From assembly GCA_948567375.1 (NCBI GenBank), contig OX419755.1, positions 67,956,944 to 68,020,943 on the forward strand: 64,000 nt of DNA, given 5' to 3'. The DNA is from Lunularia cruciata. Taxonomy: Eukaryota > Streptophyta > Marchantiopsida > Lunulariales > Lunulariaceae. The notes beneath the pieces are model-generated. The model was not told the origin of the DNA. It did not search any database and worked only from the letters and a program-made list of their open reading frames with translations. Shown here in pieces: positions 11,716-23,700 of this stretch. The translations under genes were made by a program, and so were the position numbers. Numbering within the stretch: position 1 is the stretch's first letter; each line of letters starts with the position of its first letter.

Positions 11716-14700
11716 ATGTCGGAACAAGGGGAGTCTTCTGCCGATGAGGCAAAAACTCCAAACGATGAGTCACAAAGCCCTGAAGATATTGTGAAAGAAT
11801 CAACAGACATGCTGCATGAGCATGCCACGAGCGCGCTTGAAGCTTCAAAGAAGACAATGAGACAATCTTTGGAAGGAAACAAGCTGATTGAGTCAGTCAT
11901 TGTGGCTCCGTCTGGGACAAATGATGAAGGTAGTGAGCAGCATTCATCTGGATACAAGGGACATTCTGGTCCCGGCCTCAGTGGGGAGTCTAGTGTTGGA
12001 CCCAGAGGAGAACCTCATGCTGGAGGCGGGGGGCATCCAGGAACAAGGCCTGGACATGCGGGTCCCTCTAATACTGGAGGTGCTGCAGGTGGCGACAGAT
12101 CGACTCAAGCAGAATCTAGATCGCAGGGTGAACACGCCGGTGAGCCAAAGCACGCTAGAACGTCGTATACGCTTCAGACTATAATGAACACTGCGACGGG
12201 GTTTCTCACTCCCGACAGGTGCGTAAGATTAGTGGTTTGGGGTAAAGTTACCTTCATGGTTTAGAGGAACTCTGTCAGTGAATCGTGGACCTAAAACCCT
12301 TCAGCGCTGGTGGAAACTTCTGAGCTACATCTGGCGGGAATAAAACACAGAGTGCAAGAGATTGAACTGAAACTGAGCTTATGTTTCAGTTTATTTTTTG
12401 AGCTTTTGAGAGAACAGGCTGGTGTACTCGTATCCAACCCAGATTCCCAGAGCTCTTCATCGGATGCAGACCTGTTTGTGATGTCCTCTCTCTACAATGA
12501 TAGTAACTAGCACCAATGCAGGCATAACCCACGCGATCTGTCCACGCCAAGGGAAGTAGGAGAATATTGTGGTGGGGAAGCAGGAAGATCCTGCAAGATA
12601 GAGACAGTAGGTTGATTACACAAGTCATTTCCATCTAATTGGCCTCATGTCCAATCTGACAGATAAACCCCAAGTAGATCTGAGTAGGATTAATATACAT
12701 TTGAACAGAGAAGAAGTGTAGAAAGACAGTGTCAAGATACTCAAGGCTTGCTGCTTATTTTAATTTGAAAGGTGCTGATCTCGCCTCAGAGAGACACCAG
12801 AGGTTTACGACATAACTAATCAATATTTGATGCGCAAACATTTCGGTTCCAGAATTCCCTTGGATGACGTAAATTTGTTTGGCGGCTTGCAGGGGAGAGC
12901 TTGTCGACAGAGTTGATCTCGCAGGGGAGAAAGAGGATGCAAAACAGACGGAGGAGGATCGGCAGAAGAGATTGATAGACCTGTTTGGCGGTGCATCCTC
13001 TTCTGGTGCATCATCGAGTGGTGAACGGAAAAAACCGGAGACCTTAGCAACGCATAGGTGGAAGAAAGCTTATGAATTTGTTAAGAAAAATAATGTACAC
13101 TTGTTCTCTCCTGTAATCTTTTATTCAAGCCAAATGCGTCCTACTTTACAGAGCTAGTTGCTTCTCTTGTAGATGCTCTGAAGAAAAGTGGGATGAGGTT
13201 AACTTGAGGCTATCTATTTATATAGTTACTGAAGTGAACTCCGTTGTGCACCATCCTGTGAAAAGGAAGTACATAAATCTTCTCTTTTATAACAGTAAAA
13301 CGTGTCCAATCAAAGTTACTAGTAGGAGGAACCTTGTAGCAACTAGTTGTTCAAATTTCAGTCACTTTCTCATGTATTTCATATATTGTAGTTGCTGTCT
13401 TGGCTACAGGCAATGAAAAAGAAGGCCCTGAGTAGTCCCATAGGGACTGGGGCAACACTGCACGGCTACTCCTTGGGCTTTATGAGCATTAAAAACGAAA
13501 CTCGAACGACTCTCTTTGCATGCCTCTATAATGAGTATCCACCATTCTTTTATGATCAGTTTGTTATGTTTTGAAAACTCTTCAAGAAAGACAGTTTCTT
13601 CTCCAGCCGAATGTTATGCATATTCATGCCCGTCCTATGTGAAATAGTAAGAAAGGATAGGAAGTCCCGCAAAGCATGTTACTGTAGGCGGTGGCCTACC
13701 CTGATTCTTCCTTGATTCTTCTTGAAGACGAACGGAGTATATGCTTCTTGGAATCATATTGAGTCACCTTTTTATACTTATACTGAAAGCTGAGGACAAG
13801 TGGGTGACAAGTTTTCGTCCCTCCAAATACTCGCTGGATGTAGCAGATATCATTCTTACTTCATTGTATACGTAAGCACCTCCATTGAACTTCCATACCC
13901 AAGAACCGCCTTTTGATGTGAACAATGCAGGTCAGTTGACAGGGAAAAGCAAGGTATGGTGCTGTAGACTCCAGGATTTCGTAGAATTTCGCGTCCGTCA
14001 ACATTCTGGGAGGGCAAATCGTCTACTTGCTTCATGGCCAATTTTTTGTGGCTTGGATTCTTCTTCGCTACTCTATTCTCGTGTACGCTTATACTATTTT
14101 TTTGTGCACTACTTCCCGGCATACTATTATGTTCCTCCGACAATAGTTCAATCTGGCTTTCGGCTCGTTGTTGCTTTCGTCAGTTTTTTCCTTTCTCGTT
14201 CTCATTTGTGCCAGCCGAAAACGGAGTTGGGTGAGAGAAACCCAGGTGCGAGGATCCATTGTCTGGCGCTGACAATGTCGATGCACAGCGGTGGTGCCTT
14301 GATGTCCACCACTTGGATTGTTCTTGGATACAGGGGTTAGCATGATGTTTGTGATGCGAAGGTACTGCAGGACATTGTGAGTGCAAGCAAGTGTAACCTT
14401 GAGAGAGAAGCATGACGTGGTGACACCATGAATATATCAATGCATATGACGTTAACTGCCCGAGTCTGCATGCGTAACTCTGCTTGCAGACTTATGCATT
14501 CTTACCATTATTCATTGTTATGCATTCTATGTATCTGATAGTTATGACGATCTTCTCTGGGTTACCATCATAAGTCACAGTCAGAGTCAGTCCTGTCAGA
14601 CGTAGGTATGGAACCGGGTTGTTTACAACTGGCTCTGTGTTTCATTACGTAATATGTAGAACTTTGCCTTAGTACTCATGAGCTTTTGAACAGAAACTCG

Positions 14701-17700
14701 GTATGCGGGGTACTGGCATTCGCCCAGCTACTTCGGCATTGCGTTAGGCACTGATCAAGTCGTTAGTGTTTTCCTGAAGGCTTACCATGACCGCCGGTCT
14801 GCTTCCTTCAGTGTTCAGTCTTTTAGGACTCATGCGTTTATAGAGCATGCTGCGATATACAATATCCAGTCCTGGTCACACACTTGGGTGTTTACACTCT
14901 CATGCCTTCTGCCTGCGGTTCTAATATTCTTTCACACCCTATGTCTGCGGTTACAGCATTAATATACCTACACGTGCCTTTCTAGGCTGGCAGGGTACTG
15001 ACACCTGGTCCCACCCTCCAGGCCCCCTCACTTCTTCCAAGACTTACTTCCTCACTCATCACTTACGTTTTTGTTAGTCACCTGTTTTTTCTTTCGTTCT
15101 GGCTCTTCGCCCATTTGGAGTTGCCCATTTGGAATTGCCTCACCCCCTTTCCTTGCATTTGTGTTGTTTGAATCTCACCCCTCGTATCTTGATGGAGCGT
15201 CTCCTTTTGAACTGCTGCTTTGGAGAACTGTGCCTTGTGATGCTTGCTTCTCCTCTAATCTGTGTTTTTGTTTTCAGGGCTTCTCCAGGTACGTTTCGAT
15301 TACTCCTCCCCCTTCTTCGATTGCTCACTGTTGATGGTTTCTTTGCACATCCTCTGTCAATTGATCGTTTCATTTCAATTTCTTTGATCTGTATGTTCCT
15401 CTCGCGGTGAGTTTGCTCCTTCTTTCCACTCGCTAACTATTCTCGACAGATTCCACTTGCCATCTCCAGTTCATATTGCCCAACATAAACCTTAGCCAGT
15501 TTTCTTTCCACAACATTCATTTGTCATTTTGAGCGGCACTGAAGGGGGCAACCGAGTTTGCCTTGGCACTCATGAGCTTTCAAACAGAAACTCGGTACGA
15601 GGAGTACTGGCATTCCCCCAGCTACTTCGGCACTATGTTTGGCATTGATGAAGTCGTTTGTGCTGTAGTGGAGGCATACTATGACCGCCATTCTGCTTCC
15701 CTTTGTGTTTTTCGTTTAGGACTCATGCGTTCATAGCACATGTTGTGATATTATCGATATTCAGTCCTATAACGCTTTGCTCTTCTTCCCTCGTTCTCTG
15801 AACGAGCTCATTTACTTTTTCCAGTTTTCATACATTCAGGCGGTCTCATGGATCTTCCTCGATTTTCCTTCCTTCGTCCTCACACTTTCATGCTTACATT
15901 CGTTCGGGCTGACTCTAGTTTCTTCCTCGACTTGTGCTTTACTTGCTGCTACATGGTTTTTCTACTCAGGTCTCTATTTATCTTTCGCTTCGAGCTCTTC
16001 ATGTCGATTTCATTTCTCTTCTTGCACTTTTGTTATGTTTCCGCTGTGTAATTGCAGGTCTTTGGTATATAGGTTTTATTCTCCATTTGTTTCCATGTTA
16101 GGTTTATTTCTGCTATCGTTACATCAGAGGATTGACATATTGCTTACTTTACATATCTTGCATCTCATTTGCGTTTTATGAGTTCTGGATCCCCCGTTCC
16201 TCAAACGGCTTGTCCTCATTTCTCTATATCCAGTCCCCTAACGCTTTGACAAGTAACATTTACTTTGCCTTTCATGCGATGATTATTTTCTCTATATATG
16301 CAGGTGTCCTGTTTCTGTTTATTCGATGCATGCAACTAGGAGATAGGTGTTGCTTTTACATTGCTTCCAGGTTACAATTATTTGTGCTTTAATTCGACTA
16401 GATGTTCTTTATCTTGTTTACATTACATGTCGTGCACAGCGTTTGCATTCATTGAGTTCTGGATCCCCCGGTTGATGAACGGCTTCTGTCCTCATTTCTC
16501 TATCTCCAGTCCCCTAACGCTTTGCTCTACTTCCCCATTCTTTGAACGATTTCCACCCTACTTTCACTCTACCCGGAACCAGGGATTGTTTCGATTAATT
16601 CTTAGACATAAAACCTAACTCTCCTCGACGTTTTGTTCTTATTACTTCACATTCGATTTATAAACTGCTAATCGGTCTTCGTTTACACGTGGACAAGTGG
16701 TTATTACTTCCTGACATGTTTTGCTTTAGTTTAACCCTGCGTTTAGGTTTTTACGGGATTTTATATGACTGTATTAGTCTCGCTCTACAATCTGCATTCA
16801 ATTCATTCAATTTGTTTCCAGGTGTTTGTACAGTTTTGAATTAAACTCGGTTTACAATTTGTTCTCAATTCATTCAGTTTGTTTTAATAGTTTCACATTC
16901 GCTTACTTCGCGATTCTTTGATATGAGTTGACTCTTTGTTTTCTCAGTACACATTGGTTCACAGATTCTCTACATGTAGTTATAGATATTTGTGGCTTGA
17001 AAATACATGCTTTTTATGAATTAGATTTCATCTCTTATTCGCATTTTTTTTTTGGTCAGTTCTGCTTTCATTTTATTGCTATTTCATCTACATTTCATAT
17101 GCATTTAATGAGTTCTGGATCTTCCGTTCCTCGAACGGCTTCTGTCCTCATATATCCATATCATATACCTATATCTCCAATATCATGTTTACATTTTATC
17201 TACACTTCATATGCATCTAATGGGTTCTGGATCCCCCGTTCGATGAACGACTTCGGCTCTCATGTCCTAATATTCAGTCCTGTCACACTCCATTCCGCAT
17301 TCCATATGCACTTAATAGGTTCCGGATCTCCCGTTCTTCGAACAACTTCTGCTCTCAGTTCCTCATATCCAGTCCTGTCATACTCGCTCTTTCTCCTCTA
17401 AGAAACTAACATTAACTTACTTTACTGCTCTATCGCGTCGCATTGCTCTGGAATGAATGCTTCTTTGGTTAACTGCGTCATAGTGGTTCTCATATTGAAT
17501 GTATGAATTTATCAATTCCTCATTGCGTACATTGCACGTGTTTTAAGGCAATTTCTAGTTGCTTAGACTTGCATGCGCTTGGTTTGTATCGGTTCCGTCT
17601 TCAGTGCGTGTGGATCCTCCCGTTCTTCGAACGACTTCTGCCCTCATCTCACAGATATCATTCACATCAAATACTTAAATTAACAATCTAAAACCTGAAC

Positions 17701-20700
17701 CACGTCTCTGTAGTTTTGCAGGTTATGTAACTGGTCATTTCTGAGACTCAATGATGTATAACTAACTCTCGATGGACTTTTAGGTTACTGATTCGTTTGA
17801 TTCTTGTTGGGCTTATTACAGAGCGGAAGGTGCTGCCCGGATCGTAACCCTGGGGTTTTACTATGAAGGCCCTCATACTTATCTTCGAAACAGTTATAAC
17901 AGACTTGATCTTGTCATTATTATTGACTCATGGTAACCTGTACTCTTTGAACTCTTGAAAACGTTTTAATTCCCTATTTGATAATTCTAGAACTACACTC
18001 TAATGTCAACCAGCCTGTCGCTATATGCTCATCATGTGTAGTACTCGATTTGGCTCACTGAAGGACAATAATCGTTCTGCCGAGCATTGGTCTGACCCCA
18101 TTCTCTCTGTAAAACGAGTAACAGGGTTCACATTGCGAGGACAATCATCCTATCAAAAGATGCTTGGCTTCGTCTTGCAGTACTACGCGGGTTTCGGGGC
18201 TTGCTCATTCTTCGTCACTATGGTTTTATTGGGAATGTTCTCGTATGTAGATTTCTTGCTTCTCATTTCCTTTCTGGTACACAGACTAATCCAGAAGTCA
18301 CAATTTAGTAATCGTTCTAAAATTGGTTTGAGTAATCTCTTCGGCTTAGGTAGACTTGACGCTCGTCACCTTCCAATCACACTGAAGGAATCCGCCTCAC
18401 TTTCTCTACCTTAGAAATGTAAAGATAACAACATAAGGAGACCGTTCATTATAAGTTATTCAAAACGCGTCAGATCATAAGTCAGGTTATCTTGGCCTGG
18501 TAAGTGTCTCTATCCTAAGTTGAAGACCTCATGCATGCAACTCCTAAACCATAACGGCCACTCAATAGGTTTAATCTGTATCGTGTTAGGCTACACGTCG
18601 ATTGTCATTGCGATATAGACTGACGTATTATGCCGTACCAGTAACTATTACGCTCATGACTATGTGTGGTAGCATGTTTCAGCCTTAGATGTTATAGACG
18701 TTACAGCAGTTCCACGATCTTTAGTTCCTGTGTCTCTATATCTATGCAGGCAATCATCGACGCCATTCAGAAGAGTATCGGCACTTTGGAGACGGTGATC
18801 ATATTCACGATTATCTTGTTGTCATTTTACGCCTTGCTGGGTGTTCATTATTTTGTCGGCAACCTGCATTTACGGTAATGTGCATTACATTGTTCCAAAA
18901 CGAAATAAATGCAACCTGATAGCTGTTCTTTATAGAGTCTGATGGTATTTGTGGAGGTATAGTGCATCAGTTTCTTTGCTACGCGTAAACTCCATCCAGA
19001 ATGACTCATTTAAACTTTTAGTGCTTACTGTATTTGCGTTCTTGGTTGCATTCTATTGTTAGCATAAGGCATAGTACGAATTAGCGCCCATTCACTAAAA
19101 GCACGAGTCTTGTGAGTGATTCTTCGCGTGTTTACTTCTTATTATCATCCCAAAATTAACTGAGACTTTAGCTAAATCACGTGCCGTGTCCATCAACAAC
19201 TAGTGACTCTATGATCTACGATTTACACTAGAGTCACCTCTATTATGTCCGACTTAGCATCAGTACTTTTCTGGTTGGAGAAACAGACATGGGAAAAGCA
19301 TGAACGCGGCGGTTAGTCTTCAATATCTCCTTGTAAAACCTCTCCTTAAGTCTTGTCTTCACATCTGACTGTATCTTTACAGATGTTTAAGAGAGAGCGA
19401 TGGAGAGGTGACCTATCCTGAGTTGCACTGTAACCTTGTTCCCAACCAGTATATGCCAGACATTCAATTCGATTCATGTCCCTTCAGCCAAGGGCTAATC
19501 TGTAAGGTGAGCAGGGAGTAACTTTTATTATTCGACATTAAGGTTGTCAAGTGCACGAAAGTCATTCAATCCGATCATGTGCTCTTGAGTTCAAAATCAT
19601 CCACCATACCATGAGAAGAATTGTTGTTATCTCTGAATCAAGTTGAAGCTCTACCCTCAGTCATTCTGACTTCTGATGTATCAGACATCCTAGCACTCAG
19701 CTTTCTCAGTGTCACCAGAGTAGACAATCCCGATTTCACACAGCAATATCCACCTCACTCTCCCGCAGAGCCTTCAGAGATAGTACACAACAGTTCACTC
19801 ACGCAGCATGAAAGACACCCCAAAGTAAGCAGCACAGAAAACATCTGAAACCATATACAAAGTGCTGGGAATGACCCTTGTAGGAGAACTGAACATTCCA
19901 AGCTCAGAGAACAGTTACATACACAGAAGCTGAAGCTAAGCAGGTGCTTTGTTAACCGCCAAGTGACTGCGCCTCACTTAACACTAATGAGATTTCCTCA
20001 CCTAGAGACACCTAAGCAAGAGCTACCAAAACTAGGGGTTGCTCTAAACTAGAGATTAACCAAATCTAACATACCATATGTGCCTTCTCTCCATGTGTAG
20101 AGAACCATCTTCGTATAGACCAAGCAACCTCTCTTTTGAGTGTCGGTGCAAGAAAGATCTTTTTTACATAATGAACAAGAAATTGTATCGGCTGGCCCAA
20201 AAGTCTACATTAAGCGTCACTCTACAGTGCACCCCGCACTGGAAGACGCTCAGAGTTTTCCTATCAATCAACTAGATGTGGTGTACTGAACAACAAAGTC
20301 ATGATATCTTGTTTGTCTAGAATTTAAGTGACCTTTGCGTCTCTCTTGACTGAGGTATAGTCTCTTATCTGTAGACTAAGGTCTCACGAATTTACGGATA
20401 GCAATCTCATCAGTTGCTTAAGTGTTGGTTTGTACTACAAAGAATGCGTCGATATAAGTCCATGTCCTCTGGGTAAGGTCAGTGGAATGTATCTACTCAT
20501 ATCTGTACTCATTAAGTACCCACTGCTGGCACTTTTGGTTCTAGACGTTGTAAACTTCGGTCTAGCTGTTAAGTTTGCTCCTACTTCGTCAACTGTTGTC
20601 TTCATCCGGAATAGAAATTCGATTGAACATTGCTTTCATGTTAAGGCGTAATTTTTCAAGCAAGCAATTATATTGTCATATGATGCTTACCGCGTACTGT

Positions 20701-23700
20701 TCAAGCTATGAGAAACTGACTTAGTTTGAGAAGAGTATTAACCCAGAATCTCAACCCCGGCTCTGCATTTCTCAGGAAATTGGTAATCCAAACTACGGCG
20801 CAAGCAGCTTTGATAACTTCGCCGCATCATTTCTTCTGATATTCCAGGTTGAATCTATGATCCAGACTAGCCACAACACGTTTACGTCTCCTTGGTTTGT
20901 TTCTGCGTAGACTAATCAAGCTGCTTGTTCATTGTTGCGAACCATGACAACTGAATGCTCCAGCTTTAGTGCTAGCATACGCAAATATTTCTTCGCTGAG
21001 CACATGAGTAAAATTTTCCCTCTCGTTTACATGGTTCCGTAGACGAAGAGGAAGATTTCCCAGGTTTCACCGAAGGTTTAGGAAGACATGAGGGGTTGAG
21101 ATCAAACGACTGTTTCCAAGTACTAATCTCATTCATGTATGACTATTTTGTCTCAAACATTGCTTGTTGAATCGTTTCGCAGATTCTTACTTTTGAAGGA
21201 TGGGCTCTGTTGATGTACAGAGTGAAAAATAGTTCAGAGTCAGGCGGTAAGTGTGCATTCCCTCTTAGTGACATTGAGATTACTGATGAGTTTACTGCAG
21301 TCATGGCGATGGATTTTGTTACTTTCTAGTAACAGCGCGAGAAGACCCCTCTGATGATGTTGCCTGCATATTTGCTGTGACAGGAACTGAGGCGTATTTT
21401 GTCGTCCTGGTTATCGTCGGGAGTTATTTTCTTGTCAACATTTTCGTTGCAGCTATTAGTGGTGTCTTTCTTAGAGTGAGACAGGAACATCAGGTATGTT
21501 TAGCTCTACAATCACGGGACACGACAGGAATGGATTGAGTACCTTCGGACATGGATATAGATGTATTGCTGAGATGTTCTGCTTAGGCATGCACATTGAG
21601 GCACATTGAGTCACAGTCAATCCCCAATAGTAGATATATAAATATAAAGACATCCTCCCAACTCGTCCGCTAACAGTCTTTGAGTCTCATCGTTTCTTGC
21701 TACATAAGGGATGCTTCTCGCTCTCACTAAAATATTATTCACCTACAATGCTTCCTCTATACCTGGATCACTATCTCTACCTGCAATTTTTGTGTTTCTA
21801 TTGCTCTTTTTATCACGATGACTTAGCATACTAGCGTTGTTCTCTTCAGTGTCTGTTTTCAATTATATTCTTCACCCTACAGGTATATATAAGAAGGTAT
21901 GTTCTCCATTCTGACCCTACATAGGTGAGTTACTCACTCTCACCCTTAACCCTCCACCTTGCCCCGCCGTTGACTGCAGGTATTTTCTGCTGCCGTTCTG
22001 ATGTTCTACATACCTGATAATGAATGTTTTCTGCTTTTCTTGTCAAAGAAGGCTACAGCTAATGCTGGCCTCCACATCCCCTCATCTTTTCGGTTGTCTG
22101 TCTGAGCACCACTCTCAGGAAGAACCGAGTTTGCATTGGCACTCGTGAGCAAAAGAACAGGAACTTGGGACAGGAGATACTGGCATCGCATCCAGCTATC
22201 TTGGCACCCCCGCAGGGCACTGACGAAGTGTAGGTGTTATCGTGCAGACTTACTTTGAGAAGCCTGCTTCTTCCTTATTGTGTTTTGTAGTGTTGACGGA
22301 CTCATGCTGCCATAGAGCATGTAGGGGTTAATCCCTTTCCTCAAACACTGCCTCGGGGGGCGTCTCATAATTTTTCATACTCAGGCAATTAATATGCTAT
22401 GCACTAACACCTTCATGCTGTCACCACGTCATGCTTTTCTCTCAAGGTTACACTTGCTCGCACTCACAATGTACTGCATGTACCTATGCATCACAAACCT
22501 CATGCTAACCCCTGTATGCGGACTTACTCATGCTTACTTCTCTATGTAATTGGTAGTTATGACGATCTTTACTTGGTTACCATCATATGTCAGAATCAGT
22601 CCTGTCACGAGTGGGTATCGTACCGGGTTGTGTACAACGGGTCTGTATTACATTACGCAATATGTATAGAGTCATTTGTCAGAGTCATAGTCAGTCCGGT
22701 CGGACGTGGGTATGGAACCGGGTCGTCTACAACGGGTTCTGTATTCCATGACACTACATTTATGTATATTGTTACGCTCATATGTTCTAACGAACGGGCT
22801 CTATAATCATTTATCAATGCATGTATACTGCTACACTAACTGTAGATGATCGTTAGGTTTCTCCATAGTTTCGTTGCAGCATTTCATGCTCCTAACTTCG
22901 TCTTGAACATTCTTGACTTCCACATACTTCCTCCATTCACTCGTTTTCAGCTTCATCCGCTTTCTGTGTCCCTCGAACTCAACCCTCCTCGAAACCATAC
23001 AGTTTGTTTACTGAATCCACTCATTCTCCCTCCCTCCCTTCACAGATTAGTGTCTTCAGACTAGTGACGAGTTCTGCATTCTTAAAACTCAATATGTGTC
23101 ATAGGCATGATTCATTATCTATTCTCTGCTCTTAAAGCAAAGTTCCAGTTCTGGTTCAAAGTCATATTGAAAGATCTTATTAGGATAAAATGTATAGCAG
23201 CTGCCGTCCAAATAAATAGATCAAACGGCATATCAATTGAGCGAATTCGCGAGAAGAAATACCTCCTTTGCTTTCAGTCTAAAACATCTTATTCAAGAGC
23301 TTAACGTGGACTTTTCGGAACTCTTTGACGCTGCTTGAGGCTTTTCATTTAGCAGCCTTACTGTCCTTTTATTGCTGGTCGTCATAATTATAAGTAGCTT
23401 AGTTGTGTGTGCAGTTCCTGGAAGAATATGGTCCACTCTACACGGATACCAGCTGAGTAATCAGCTAATTGTGCAAGAGCCTAACCCTTCAGGATCTAAC
23501 AGCTTTACTTAAATTTTGTTGTTTTTTGAAGTGTTTGACATTTTGTATGCCACGGTTTTCCATCGAACTAACAGACATGTACATTAAAAGAGAAGCAATA
23601 GGCTCAAATTAGTCACACGGCTCCTACTCCACAGCGCTTTTGCTTGTGGAATTTGATGCTCAAATGCCCCTAGCTGCACACAAGTTTTGATCTAGCAGTT

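Larger units (their letters stand above)
13728..21493 (+). other. Channel repeat I (S1-S6)
   Basis: About residues 285-592 of the model. S1 includes LLGIILSHLFILIL; S2 spans the 13871/17822 splice (IILTSLYT joined to AEGAARIVTLGF); S3 is NRLDLVIIIDSW. S4 lies in exon 18125-18242 (LRLAVLRGFRGLLILRH, four arginines). That exon reads in a different frame from the longer, misleading open frame at 18025-18414. S5 is at 18780-18860, the pore Glu codon at 21195-21197, and S6 is VVLVIVGSYFLVNIFVAAI in 21330-21493. Confidence 0.85.

Noticed and set aside
15777..16618. Several hydrophobic open frames suggesting a multi-pass membrane protein
   Set aside because: They arise from T-rich intronic repeat R1 and have no conserved spacing. 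The true channel exons lie elsewhere in matching phase.
18025..18414. Open frame resembling a small membrane protein
   Set aside because: It overlaps the better-supported S4 exon (18125-18242) in another frame, and only that frame matches phase and family.
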